64,000 nt of DNA from positions 310,001 through 374,000 of the forward strand of contig JAFEMH010001458.1 of assembly GCA_022495995.1 (NCBI GenBank), given 5' to 3'. Made by a program: the position numbers and the translations under genes. Shown here piece after piece: positions 9,211 to 21,423 of this stretch. The notes beneath the pieces were generated by a model. It was given only the letters and a program-made list of their open reading frames with translations, did no database searches and had not been told where the DNA came from. Origin of the DNA: Adenophora triphylla var. japonica. Taxonomy: Eukaryota; Streptophyta; Magnoliopsida; Asterales; Campanulaceae. Position 1 is the first letter of the stretch. Every line of letters begins with the position of its first letter.

Positions 9211-12200
9211 ATGCATTTCGCCAAGCTCGATGATTCCCCTATGTTTCGTAAACAGGTCTGTTGACCTCAAAGGAGTTGTAGCTTAATTTTTCTTCTTCTT
9301 CTTCTTCATGTTTCTATTAAGTCCTGACACAGATTAACTTGTTAAGAAATTAGTTGAACGCTCGTGGAAGTTACTTACTATTTTGTACTAAGCATAGTTA
9401 TGGCTTTGAGTATAATTTAGAGTCACAGAGTTGCTAGGATGAATAATGAATGAAAGAAAGGAAGAAAAAAAAAAACTTTGTTTATAATCTACTTGCTCAA
9501 TTGATGAACACGATGTATGACAACTTGACAAGTTTAGAAGCGGATGCATAGGTGATGGATTATTTTTGATAAATATCTATGGGTTTTCCTAGCTATATCT
9601 AATTTTTGCTTATGGATTTCCAACAATAGGTGTTTTGATAGGATTCACCCACGTTGGCTACATTGATTATATCGTAACTAATGCCGCCTTCCAATAAAAC
9701 CAACATTCTAATCGAACTATCCGCTCCTTGTGCCGATGCTGCATTTTGCATATTTCGTGTGCCAAGTAGATTGGAGTTTCATGGGTTAGAGCCCTGCATA
9801 TGTAGAATGTTCTTTATGCCCTGTGATGGTGTGTGAATGCTGATGTCTTCTTTATGAAACAGATGCAGTGCCTGGAGGAAAGTGCTGACTCCTTGAGAGA
9901 GAGAAGTCTGAAGTTCTATAAAGGATGCCGAAAATATACGTGAGCACACTTTTAGATCATTTTTCTGGTTCAAATCATGCTTTAAAAAATTAGGAGAATG
10001 TGTTCTTTTTCCAGTTAAAACATACTTTGGAACATGCATTGTGCAAAATCTGACGTACACAACAATTTCTGAGATGTCTCCCCGTGGCTAACAATCATGT
10101 GAAATGAAATTTCAAGTGAACTGTAGTTCATTTGCTGTGCATATGACTCATCTTATTTGGGCTTGTCCTTTTAAAAAGGGCAGTAGACGGTAATTATACC
10201 TTGATGTATTTTGTAATTTTATCTAGTATAACATCTTATGATGAAGTTCCATCATTTCCAATGGAGCCAAAGATTCACTATTTTTTAGCTTGGGAATATG
10301 ATGGAATAAAGCAAAATGGCTCACTAAACTGTCTGCGCTTCTTTGTTATGAAGCAACAATCAGTTCATGCAATTTTTGACGCAATTTTCATCGTGCGTCA
10401 TCCGGAAACAGTCTCTCTGCGCTTTAATACAGGGGCAAGGCTGCGTACATCCGACCCCCCTTATCCCACCTCAGGTGGGAGCCTTTGCGGCACTGGGGTA
10501 ATGTTGTTGTTGTTGTATAACATCTTATGATGCAGCTTGTTAGTGCTCAATCCTTAGAGTTAGAACTTGTAGACAATGACTATTATGGTGTTTTCTTATA
10601 TTTGTAACGTTCTCCTCCAGAATGTTAATAATGATAGAAAGATGGCTCAATTTTTTAATCACGTTTGATAGTCCCCCTCTCAACCCCCACTTGCTCATGG
10701 AGAGAGGAACTAGTTTTGATCTTTAGTCATTGATAAGGCAGAGTGCACACAAATGACAGGGAAAAAGATTCAGAATCAGATCCTTTGTTATGTCACAACT
10801 ATTCTCTAAATTCTTATGCTGTTTAGTGATGAATCCACAATGATCATCGTGTTTAGCGATGTGGAATATATCTATGCACCAACATGGACCTTTTTACTAT
10901 AGATTTGACTTCCCCACTTTGTCTTATTTGCACATGCAGTGAAGGACTTGGGGAGGGATATGATGGAGATATTGCGTTTGCCAGTGCCCTAGAAAATTTT
11001 GGCGGGGGCCATAATGATCCGATTAGTGTTGCTTTTGGAGGTATGTTCCATGTTGCTTATTCCTGCAAGCAATTTTATGTGGCAACTCATTATGTTGATT
11101 TATTCATTTCCACTTTTCCCATAGGAGACTTGTTTAGTTGCATTAGTCTTTGTGGTTGTTTTTGATCAGTATTCAGTTGATAAACTGAAGCAACATACTT
11201 GGTACTACAAACACTGATAGGTTACTTTATCAAAAGTTAATAGTGAGGCGTTCTTGGGCTTAAGATCAGTACTACTATGATCTAAGAAGTTCAATTCGTT
11301 TTCTTGATCAACCATCAAGTAGAAACAAACTTTAGGTCTTGTAGCAAGATATAGCCAAAGTGCATAGTCGGTAGAAGTTTGCGGTGGAGTGAAACGGAAA
11401 TATACCTGACACCAGATTTTCAGGTCTATCTAGATCTCAGTTACGAAACTGAATACGTGATGAGTTTCACTATCTTTTTTGGTCTAAATTCTAGAAAAGG
11501 TTACTCCCAGTCCCAAAAAGGGGGTCACACTTACTTCTTTCTTCTGTCCCTAAAAGAGAGTCACATATCTGAATTAGGAATGATTTTAGTGCAATTTCAT
11601 GAAAGTACAAGCAAGTAAAGCTAAATCCTTAAAAACGTTTGGCTTTTGACAGAGGGAGTACTTATACGAAATTTTATGGATTATGCTGTTGTCACATTTA
11701 TTCATACTCGGAATTTGTATTAGCCTAGAATCTTTATAACCATCCAATATTCTTTTCACAGTCAGTGATACAGACCATCAATTGCTACCAGTGCTACTTG
11801 CATGTGTACTTTATCTGTCTCTTTGGATGTTGGATGGCAAATTATTCTTTCGGTGCTTGTACTCTCTTTGTGTCACCCCTTTGTATAGTTTCCTTTTCCT
11901 GACTATCACTCTTGCCATATTACCTTTCGATGACTACTCTATTAATTAATGGGTCTACTCCCACATGGGCAACACTGGAAAATCCAACATAAATTAGTGT
12001 CGATAATGGAGTCAATTCTCTTTCTTAATCTGTGTGCCAGATAAGGTCAAATAAGACACCTATTCTGAAACGAAGGAAGAGCATTTTGTTATTTTAGGAG
12101 CAATGATGGTGAACCAGCTTCTTTGACGCCTATCAAAATGCATATTGTGATGTTCTTAAGTTTTGTGACTTACTTTCAGGCCCTGTTATGACAAAATTCA

Positions 12201-15200
12201 CAATTGCTCTAAGGGAGATTGGGACATACAAGGAAGTTCTTCGATCTCAGGTCATTTTCCTGCTTGCTGCACAAGCTTCAAATTTATCAATTTAATTGAT
12301 GAAGAGTAATCATTCTGTTGCTTAATACATATGCTGGTCATTGGCTAACCATGCCAACATAAAGGATAAAGGCTTTTGTTTTTTACTATCCCATATGTAC
12401 GTGAAAGGAAAATTCTTGAATGTTTTCTTATTCCCGTTGCCATTTCCTACTGACTTGGTGCTATCACTCTAGTGTTATGCTGCAATGGTTGGCAATTTGC
12501 AATAAGCTAATGTGCTTATCTTTCGAATTTTATCATTTAGAAGTTAACCTTTATGGGTGTTTGTCATATAGTTTACAGGTAAACTTAGGCAGTGGTTCAA
12601 CTATTAATTAATACCCCCTCCGTCCCATAAAAAATGTCACACTTTCTTTTTTAGTCTGTCCCAAAATAAATGTTGCATTTCTAAATAAGGAAATAGTCGT
12701 AGTGCAATTTTACCATTGTACAAGCAATGCACAAACAACCAAAGCACATTCCTTGATAACAGTGAGGTTCATTTTTGCCGCTGATCACTAATTATTGATC
12801 TGAGTTCTAAGTTAAGCATCTCCACCATAATCATTAGAAAGTTAGAATAAATCACGGGGGTTTCATGAAAATGGTAAATTTTCTATGTTAATTGTTCCTA
12901 TCATGGTTTGGGGCGCAAAGTCTGTCCCATCCCTTGCTCTTGATATATGCAAATGCTTAACTCATTGGTTTACCAAATGCATCCTCAAGAGCGAGGTGAT
13001 GTAGTCTGCTTCCATTCATGAATAATTTGTTTAGTTTTGGAAGTCTGCACACTATTTCTGAATAAGCAAGAAAACTTTTTCTTTTTAACAGTGGAATATC
13101 TAGAATAGTCACTTAAAGACTATTTTTCTGGCTCTAAGGACCAGCAATATTCTAACTTTGGTGGTTTGCTTTGTTTTTTAAATTTATTCCATTTGTCTTT
13201 CAGGTTGAGCACATGCTGAATGACCGCCTACTTCAATTTGTGAATATTGATTTGCACGATGTCAAGGTAACCTCTGCTGCATTTTTTAATATTTGTTTCT
13301 TTTGTATCGGTCAACTTGTAAACCAGTGGCGAAGCCACGCCTTACACATGATGGTCAGTTGACTCCCTTGATTTTGGAGCTATGTCATTTTTACCACCTT
13401 CAAGTTTGAGAAAATGACATTTACTTCTAAAAATTGTAATTTTATCATTTTCAACCCCCTTTGGTTTAGTAAAAAATAAAATAAAATTACCACTTTATCA
13501 TAATTTTGACCCCCTTCTACAAAATTCTTGGCTTCGCCACTGTAGTAAACGATGACGAATATCAAAATATTTGGTGCATAAAATAGGGCTCTTGGTTATT
13601 TTAGGTAAGGGTGCAGTGTTCAGTTTAGCTCTTTTACTTGAGGTAGGCATAAATGGCATATGCATGAATCCTTACTATAAACTGGTTGGACTTCCAGTAG
13701 AATAGTATGAGTCAATGGAGCTTTGAACATCGTAATGTTTGGTTTTATTTTTTCCCTTCAGAAGAAAACACAGGGATGTTAATATAAGTGGATTGTTGTA
13801 GTTTATACCCGGCACATCGACATTCTGAACTATCGTACTTTGCTCAAGCTTCGGTTTTAACTATCCATGTATTTTTTTAACAGTTTTAACCATTGTACAT
13901 CAGATACGCACTCACTATCCCTAAAGGTAAGGATATTTAGTGCTTATTTTTAGCAATTTTTACCATCCCACTTTCAATTTTTTGGGGATATTGAGTTTAT
14001 ATCTTAAGTACAATGGTTAAAACTGCAAAAAAAAAGAATACACGGATGGTTAAAACTGGAGCTTGAGCCAAGTATGATGGCTTAGAACGTCGATGTGCCG
14101 TTTTTACCCCTTAGTGGATGCCAGCGGCATCTAATTTAGCAGAGGCATCAATCCTTTTGTTTTTCAAGTGGAAAGGGTGTATCTCTCTAGATTTGAAAAA
14201 TACCCTCACCTTGGCACAGCCTATATATTTCTGCATGCTTACCATGCTAGATACATTTGTTAAATGTTGGTTTGGTTTCAGACCATCTGTTAGAGGATCT
14301 GTTAAGTTTGAAAAGGCATGGTGGAAGAATTTGGGCATCCATTTCTATTGATGTTTTGTTTGTTATTTCCAAATTTTGCTCAAACGGGTTCTTGTTTTAA
14401 TACAGGAAGCACGGAAGCGTTTTGACAAGGCTAGTTTGATTTATGACCAGGTTTGTTCTGCAGCTCAGATTTTCGTTAGCTTTGCCATTGCAATAAATGT
14501 TATGAGTTGATCATCAAATTTATGTTTGATTCCACTGCACATACCATATTTCAGGCTCGAGAGAAATTTTTGTCGCTAAGGAAAGGCACCAAGAGTGATA
14601 TAGCTACTGTCATGGAAGAGGTATTATCTGGTTTCTGACCGTCTGTATAGATTAGTGGTAAACTATTTTTTATCCTTTCCCCATAAACGCTAATATAGAT
14701 TAGAACATATGCAGGAACTTCACCATGCGAGGTCTACTTTTGAGCAAGCTCGCTTTAACCTGGTTAGTAAGCTTTTTCATACGGAGTACTTGCTAACGTT
14801 AAGCAGGGCTTGCATGAGATTTTGCATTCATTATATTATTCGCAATATGCTAGCTGGTCTAATGTTGCACTTTGAATGCTCTCAATCTAGGTAACTGCTC
14901 TTTCCAACGTTGAAGCGAAAAAGAGATTTGAATTCTTGGAAGCTGTCAGTGGTACGATGGATGCTCATCTTCGATATTTCAAACAGGTATTTAGTAGAAT
15001 TTTTGATTTTAGCTTCATTATCTACGACTTTTCTAAGCGTTTGTTACTTGTAGGGATACGAGCTTTTGCATCAGATGGAGCCTTACATCAATCAGGTTTG
15101 CCATCTGCTTTTCTTGGTTGCAATTGTCATTTCATTTCCACTTATTAATGGAATTTACAACCCTTGCAAAGTGCTTATAGGAGAGGTATGTTTGATATAA

Positions 15201-18200
15201 GCTGAGTTAGAGGAGTTATAAGGTGATTAAGGACTTAATGATGCAATTATTTATTTGTCCTTTTATATATTCTCGAGTTTAAATACAATAAGTAATTTAT
15301 TGAATGATTACTTGAACTACCCTAAAAAGTTGGAGCAATGTTTCTAATTCTGGTAGCATTATAGTTTGCCAGCTTATTCTGCAATTTTTAATACTTAAAA
15401 AAAAACTCATCTGAGGCCGCGTGTGGCCACAAACATGCTTGATGGAAAATAGATGCTGGCTTTCATTAGTCACCAAAGGATAAACCTTCATTTCTTTTGT
15501 TGCCTCTCATGTCTACTTTGGGGAAAATAATGCCCTGTATGGAGACCAGGCATTATAACATGTAGGTTTTAATTCTTTTTCAACCACTGTACTTTCACCC
15601 AACTTTCACTTTAACCATCATACTTTATTTTTTGCACAAAAACCACTCTACACTGGAAAACCTCCCACCACAACCACAAATTCGTGTCTAATCAGTAATC
15701 CCTCACTAATCCGTGCCCTAATCCTCAATTTTTGGATCGGGATGAGAGCTTTTCCAAAGTAGAGTGGTTTTTGTGCAAAAAATAAAGTATTATGGTTAAA
15801 GTGGAAGTCAGTTGAAAGTACGATGGTTGAAAATGAATTTAAACCTAACATGTAGTTGAAATGAGTAAGGCTTTCCTGATTTCTGTTGCATTTACAGCCT
15901 TCCACGTGCATTTTTATAGACAACAATGAATTCGTAGCATCTAGATGAAATTCGATTTGTTTGATAAGAAATATAAAGCTTTTGGTTAGGTAAAGCAAAA
16001 ATATTAGGATGAGTGACGGAAGTGAGTAGAGGTTAATGTTCAATATGAGCCTATATGGCCGTATTATATCTCAAAAGTGACAATCACCATGTCTTCTGCA
16101 GGTATTGACTTACGCTCAACAATCAAGAGAAAGATCAAATTATGAGCAAGCAGCTCTTAATGAAAGAATGCAAGAGTATAAAAGACAGATTGATCGAGAG
16201 AGCAGGTGGTCTTCAAACGGTTCCAATGGATCTCCCAATGGAGATGGGATTCAAGCCATTGGTAGAAGTTCGCATAAAATGATAGAGGCAGTAATGCAAT
16301 CCGCTTCAAGGGGAAAGGTGAGAGTCCTAGGATTTTCATCTTTTTCTTCTTGATCTTCTACTGTTTTGAGAACCCTCCTTTTCTTTTATCTATATATCAG
16401 GTTCAAACCATTCGACAAGGTTATCTTTCAAAACGTTCCTCAAATTTGAGAGGTGACTGGAAGAGAAGGTTTTTTGTTCTTGATAGTCGAGGGATGTTGT
16501 ACTACTATCGGAAACAAAGCAGTAAACCATCTGTAAGTAATCTATGCCAAAGAAGGCTAATAAGGAACATTGGCTATATTGTAAAAGGGGCTGAATTCCA
16601 TCATTTACATGGTTTTGCATCTTGCTTTTACTATTTTCATTAAGTTGATTTTCTTTAGGGATCTGGCAGTCAAGTACCTGGTCAGAGGAATTCTGAACTT
16701 GGTTCAGGACTGCTGAGTCACTGGCTTTCTTCTCATTACCATGGAGGAGTACATGATGAGAAATCTGTTGCTCATCACACTGTTAACCTGTTGACATCAA
16801 CAATTAAAGTTGATGCAGATCAGTCAGATTTGAGATTTTGCTTCAGGATTATTTCTCCAACAAAGAACTATACTTTGCAGGTACAGTTACTATTGATTGT
16901 ATCTGTTAGTTTGCTTTCACAACTCATGCTAAACCAGTCTTAACTGAAATGCTTATGGCAAATTATGATTTAGTTATTGCATTAAGGAATGGTTATGTCA
17001 GTATTTTGTTTTGGTTGTGAGTACAGGCGGAAAGTGCCCTGGATCAAATGGATTGGATCGAGAAGATAACAGGAGTTATTGCTTCATTATTGAGTTCTCA
17101 GATTCCTGAGAGGGTAATCCAGAAGGAAGCACTATTGAATTACGTAACCTTTAATCTCCAAAATAATATTTGATCTTTTCCAATACTTCTTTCAGTGTTT
17201 TTCTGCTAGCCCTATGGGTAGTGGTCATCACCAATCTGGCAGCGACAGTAGTTCATTTGAAAGTTCAGATTTTGATCACACAGCTATTGAGGAATACAAT
17301 TCTGAGAGGCATACGTATTCTCATCATGAACGCCCATCAAGAATGTCACACCAGCAACGATTTAGTGTAAAAAGTGAGAAACCCATCGATATCTTGCGAA
17401 AAGTGTGTGGGAACGATAAATGTGCTGACTGTGGTGCCCCCGACCCAGATTGGGCATCCTTGAATCTTGGAGTTCTTGTCTGCATTGAATGTTCTGGCGT
17501 GCACCGTAACCTTGGTGTGCACATATCAAAGGTAAACATTGTAGGATTGCCTGTTCCACCTTTTAGATGGACTTGTTTTTTTCTAAAGATTGAGAAAAGG
17601 GTTCTGTTTTGAAATTTGACACATGTTAATGTAGCAGTTGTGTACCTCTTAAATGAGCTCATTTTCTTTGATATGTGGGCTCTTTATTGAAATTCTATAT
17701 TAGTGTTTGCCTTTGTTTATTACTTTATTATTATCATTACTGTTAGGTATGGATTCTTTGTCATGTGAACTAGTGTCGCCCCCTTAATGTGGTTGACTTC
17801 TGTCACAGGTAAGATCATTGACTCTTGATGTCAAAGTGTGGGAGCCTTCTGTGATATCCTTATTCCAGTCTTTGGGTAATACCTTTGCTAACTCAGTCTG
17901 GGAGGAATTACTGCAAGCAAGAGGGACCTTTCAGGTTGATCTTGTGCCTACTGGGTAAATAGCCTCTTCTTTTACTAATTTATTTATTATGATTTAATGT
18001 CTTGCTGTCATTTCCTTAGATCTTTCCTTCTGATTGTGTGGTTAATATTTTCTCATGTTTTCTTTCCTGAAGGTTTTACAAATCTGATAAACCCCAGCTG
18101 TCTTATAATTGCAAACCTAATCATACAGACTCAATTTCAGTGAAGGAAAAGTTCATTCATGCAAAGGTGCAATTTTTATCCTATCCCTCTCCTCTTGTCC

Positions 18201-19688
18201 TTGAAGGCAGTTGCATGATTTTCGTTTTCTCAAATCTGCTGTAATGCTGACGAAAAGTGCTTACCATTTCTTCTGATCGCAGTATGCAGAAAGAGTTTTT
18301 ATCCGAAAACCCAAAGATCATCATTCAGTGGCACAACAGATATGGGAAGCTGTTCGTGCTAATGACAAGAAAGCTGTGTACCGTCTCATTGTCAACTTTG
18401 AAGCAGATGTCAACACTGTCTATGAGCAAGGGTCTTGTAGTTCCTCTTTAACCCTTGCCAAAGTTATGCTATTGCAAGAGCAGACAAGCCTTGATTGTAG
18501 CTCCGGTTGCTTAATTAGGAATCCCTCTGAGAAGTCCACAAACTCTTCAGCTGTAGTCGGTTCAAGTGAAGGACACACGATGGAGGATTTTGAAGGGTGC
18601 TCCTTGCTTCATCTTGCTTGTGAAACTGCGGACATTGGGATGCTGGAACTCCTCTTACAGTATGGTGCAAACATAAATGCTTCTGATTCAAGAGGTCAGA
18701 CACCGCTCCATCGTTGTATTCTCAAAGGCAAAGCTGTATATGCAAAACTCCTTATTACAAGGTAAGCTGAAGATCTCTCTTACAGTAGCTAAATTTCTTT
18801 TAACTGCTTTATCTTTTCTTCAATTAGTTGGTACTTTTCTTCCGCAACTTTTTTTCAGCTCTGTGTCTGGAAAATAAGAAATGATAGGGAAACCGTCTTT
18901 GTCTAGAAATACTTCATTTTCTTGTGTTCTGTATCTGAAATTAACGTACACAAGTAATTATCAATGAGACAAACCTCAAAGAATGATATTTAATAGACGT
19001 TAGTGGGGAGGATTGTTCTGTTTTTGGGTCTTGTGCTGGTAGCAGCGAAGTAACCTATGCAAGAATGCATCATTAGCCAAAATATGCTTATACTAGTGTT
19101 GCTTAAGTTAGGCAGCCATAACAAGGGTTCCACCAAAAACATTTTTTGGAAAAGAGGAGTGTTGCTAAATGTATTGCAGGATTAAGGCTCCGTTTGTTTA
19201 GCGTAAAACATTTTCCGGAAAATGATTTCCGACAAAATGTTTTCCGGAAAATAAGATAAAAATGAAGTTTTCCCCATTTTCTGGTGCGAAACAAACACCG
19301 GAAAATGTTTTCCGAAAAACATTTTCCCCCAAACAAACGGAGCCTAAGTAGCATTTCTGGAAATGACTTGGGGCTGATTATGCGTCCACTAGAAATGGAG
19401 CTTGCTCTGGCTTGCTTAGCTACTTAGGTTTTTTGATGACAAGTAGAGAATGTCCTGATGAAATCATGTAAATATAAGCTGACATCTTCACCGATTTTAT
19501 CCTTTTGCTGCTTCTTTTTTACCTGGTCACATATGTGATTCTGTTGACTAAAAGTTTATGCACTCTATTGCAGGGGAGCTGATCCTCATGCTACAAATGG
19601 TGAGAATAAAACTCCGTTGGATCTGGTAGTGGAATACAATTTCGAGGACAATGAGGTCCTTGCTTTATTAACAGAATCAAATGGTTAG
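9211..19688 (+). CDS. AGD3: Class I ARF GTPase-activating protein, AGD1/AGD3 type (19 exons)
   Basis: Coding exons: 9211-9255, 9863-9939, 10940-11040, 12180-12250, 13204-13266, 14406-14450, 14555-14620, 14715-14762, 14891-14986, 15054-15095, 16102-16317, 16401-16532, 16659-16880, 17027-17113, 17196-17531, 17809-17954, 18073-18166, 18283-18761, 19574-19688. All introns are GT-AG, phases agree, and the sum is 827 codons (826 aa), matching the family's usual length. Domain order: N-terminal BAR ([15 protein letters not shown], exons 1-11), PH (exons 12-14, [20 protein letters not shown]), ArfGAP zinc finger in exon 15 (CADC-x16-CIEC, with the arginine in [12 protein letters not shown]) and C-terminal ankyrin repeats (exons 18-19, [20 protein letters not shown]). 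The family stimulates GTP hydrolysis on ARF proteins at trans-Golgi/endosomal membranes; AGD3 (VAN3/SFC) acts in auxin-dependent vein patterning. Choice between AGD1 and AGD3 is tentative. The gene looks intact. Confidence 0.95.
10226..10532 (+). mobile_element. SINE-tailed retroposon in AGD intron 2, 18-bp target duplication
   Basis: GTATAACATCTTATGATG is perfectly duplicated at 10226-10243 and 10515-10532. The 271-bp insert ends in a plant SINE-type tail: CGGAAACAGTCTCTCTGC, GGCTGCGTACATCCGACCC, GGTGGGAGCC, CACTGGGG, then (TTG)4. The left ~150 bp shows no good RNA polymerase III A/B boxes, so the insert may be a chimera of an unrelated RNA with a SINE 3' end, or a strongly diverged SINE. 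It lies in an intron and does not touch splice sites. Confidence 0.8.
11504..11658. mobile_element. Stowaway MITE in AGD intron 3
   Basis: Ends CTCCCAGTCCC and TGACAGAGGGAG lie next to TA on both sides. Length 155 bp. The interior (GGTCACACTTACT, then TTTTAGTGCAATTT) matches the truncated copy at 12614. Confidence 0.75.
12614..12760. mobile_element. Truncated Stowaway MITE in AGD intron 4
   Basis: The left end CCCCCTCCGTCCC follows TA. The interior (TGTCACACTTTC, then GTAGTGCAATTT, then TACAAGCAA) follows the 11504-11658 element. The expected right terminus is absent, so the right limit is approximate. Confidence 0.6.
13316..13550. mobile_element. hAT-type MITE in AGD intron 5
   Basis: A 219-bp element at 13324-13542 has inverted ends CAGTGGCGAAGCCA and TGGCTTCGCCACTG, a common plant hAT MITE terminus. 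Flanks TTGTAAAC and TAGTAAAC match at 7 of 8 positions, agreeing with the 8-bp hAT duplication. Confidence 0.8.
13799..14112. mobile_element. Long-TIR foldback MITE in AGD intron 5
   Basis: Arms of roughly 90-95 bp are inverted copies: both read inward GGCACATCGAC, then GGTTTTAACTATCC or its match, then CAGTTTTAACCATTGTAC. They enclose about 120 bp of single-copy DNA. A partial flank match (AGTGGAT) may be an eroded target duplication. Mutator-type ancestry is likely from the long arms. Confidence 0.7.
15557..15855. mobile_element. Mutator-type MITE in AGD intron 10 with perfect 9-bp duplication
   Basis: AACATGTAG is duplicated exactly at 15557-15565 and 15847-15855. The 281-bp element between has terminal inverted repeats of nearly 100 bp (inward: CAACCACTGTACTTTCA, TTTAACCATCATACTTT, TTTTTTGCACAAAAACCAC, with matching copies on the right). 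Long arms and a 9-bp duplication are the Mutator signature. Confidence 0.85.
19183..19347. mobile_element. Tourist-type MITE in AGD intron 18
   Basis: TAA at 19183-19185 and 19345-19347 flanks a 159-bp element with inverted ends GGCTCCGTTTGTTT and AAACAAACGGAGCC. The interior repeats ACATTTTCCGGAAAATG and related motifs that fold back. Structure as in the element at 3664. Confidence 0.85.
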
Positions 19689-20366
19689 TAAAGTAAATCA
19701 TAGGTCTAGAGATTTGTTGAAGCTGAAGTAGTTGGCTTCTTGTGTAATTATGTTCGTTCTCATTAATTCACTGAAGAGATGAATTACAAGTCTGAAAAGG
19801 GTCTGCAAGCTTTTGGTTAGGGGTATATTGCCAAGGTGTGTGAGCTGCTGTAAGCTTTTGGTTAGGGGTGTATCTGTAATTTTGCAGCTGGTCGTTAGAT
19901 GAGAGCTGACAAACTCTCGGGTCTGTGAAATGTAAGATGGCTCCCTGTTGTTTGTTTCGGTGGAGTTTTGAGAATTGAGTGGGTTTTGTGTTTGTACATT
20001 GCTTTTTTTTTTTTTTTCTTTTTTTCTATTAGAAAGAATGGTAAGCTTAGGTTGTATGCATATGTTTGTTTTGTTGTAATCATCAGGTTCTATTGTTATT
20101 ATTGAAAATGAAAATTTTGAAAGAAAAGGATGGGAACTGATATTTTCTCAATCCTCAGGGGTGGATAATGAAAAGTGATTGTGCATAGGGGCTAAGAAAG
20201 CAAAATATTCGATTACGAATATTTGATAAGACAAACCATAATTGCAAAAAGCATAAATTCCTTTCCATGCGTTTAAATCTGTTTTTTTTTTTTTTTTTTT
20301 TTTAATTTATTAATCTTTTCCTTAAAACAGTGTAGCCTTTAGAATATTTGGACTGGTTAAAGAATA
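19689..20366 (+). other. 3' flank of AGD, including its probable 3' UTR
   Basis: After the TAG stop at 19686-19688, a T-rich stretch with a repeated GCTTTTGGTTAGGGG segment (19809 and 19854) and TTGTTTTGTTGTAATCATCAG is consistent with a plant 3' untranslated region. A poly-T run lies at 20282-20304. No other gene is seen. Confidence 0.5.
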
Positions 20367-20641
20367 TTCTCTCCATCTATTAATAACTTCACTTTTTGTC
20401 AAAACGGGTTTCGTTTAAAGCTTCACCTTTCTTAAAATGATAAAGAATTTTTACTATTTCACCCACTCATTCTCTCTCCTATTTTACTATCACACTCACA
20501 ACATTTTTCAAATTAACTATTTCCTCAACTCATTCTCTCTCTTATTTTACTATTACCCTCACAATATTTTCTCCATTCACCAATTTCCTTAATTTGCGTG
20601 CCCACTTCAAAAGGGTGAAGCAATTACAGGGACGGAGAGAG
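20367..20641. mobile_element. Stowaway MITE
   Basis: Ends TTCTCTCCATC and GGGACGGAGAGAG adjoin TA on both sides. The interior shares AACTTCACTTTTTGTCAAAACGGG and CCACTCATTCTCTCTC with the other Stowaways. Length 275 bp. Confidence 0.85.
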
Positions 20642-20779
20642 TATTTGTCAATAAAACAATTGAGTCCTTGACATTACAGTGTAAAGTAAAAACCTAAAGA
20701 AAACAAAATGAATCGTCAATCCAATCCAATCCAATCCAAGCTGTATTTATTTGCTGGTAAGGAAGACTCAAAATATGTA

Positions 20780-20992
20780 CTCCTCCTTATGTCTCTTTTG
20801 TCATTTTGAGCGGTCTCGTATAAGATTTCACTTTTTTTAAATTGCAATTTTTTTTTATTATTTTTCTCTTATACTTTACTTTTATTTTCAAAATACCAAT
20901 CAATTTATTATTTCTTATTTCAACCTTTTCTCTATTATTTCGCTTTTTATACTAACAACATTTAAATATTTTATTAATTTTCATGTAAAACT
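20780..20992. mobile_element. Stowaway-like MITE truncated by the Tat LTR
   Basis: It begins CTCCTCCTTATGTCTC after TA and runs through T-rich DNA of the usual Stowaway type to TTAATTTTCATGTAAAACT, where the LTR starts. The expected terminal ~40 bp are not here, and no matching piece is found past the other end of the nest. The last five bases, AAACT, would be the LTR element's target site. Confidence 0.6.
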
Positions 20993-21423
20993 TGATGTTG
21001 CCAGAAATTTCCTCAAGCAGCAACTCACCGTTGTAGTTCAAATTTGATATCTCCGGCTCCTTCTTCTCCGATCAATCTGCACACACTCAAACGTTAACTA
21101 AGCCGGGGGCGGCTCCGGCATAAGCCCCTCCGACGTGAGGATAAGTGTTTGCTTGAGAGAGGGGAAAACTAACAGTAAGGAAGGTGTCTGTGTGTGTAAA
21201 ATGAACGTACCTTTGGAATGAAGCCTTCCTCTCATACTTATACCCCTACCCTCGTGCCTTGCATGTGACTTCCTCACGTTTCATGCTTCCTGCCACGTGT
21301 CACCACTCCATTGGTCCTTTATAAAAGTAAACCCTTAACACGTGATCACCAATCCCAATGCATAACCGTCTAATGGGCCCCACTTCGTAGATATTTATAT
21401 GCCGCCTCTGGTGAATAACATCA
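20993..21423 (-). repeat. 3' LTR of the Tat element
   Basis: The left edge matches the LTR stub at 51343 for 71 bp with very few differences, which fixes position 20993. The right edge is inferred from the inverted termini TGATGTT (20993) and AACATCA (ending 21423). Purine-rich DNA in minus orientation (GAGAGAGGGA) lies just outside. A minus-strand TATA box and a GC-rich segment near 21110-21145 lie inside. Length 431 bp. Confidence 0.65.
21235..21242 (-). promoter_or_regulatory. Minus-strand TATA box of the Tat LTR
   Basis: TACTTATA on the + strand reads TATAAGTA on the minus strand, followed about 25 bases downstream by GGTACGTT. The second Tat-type LTR (62301 on) has TATAAATA with GGTACGTT at the same spacing, which supports a real promoter. 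Confidence 0.6.

Noticed and set aside
9779..10060. Minus-strand open frame overlapping AGD exon 2
   Set aside because: Shadow of the exon and flanking intron on the opposite strand; no domain.
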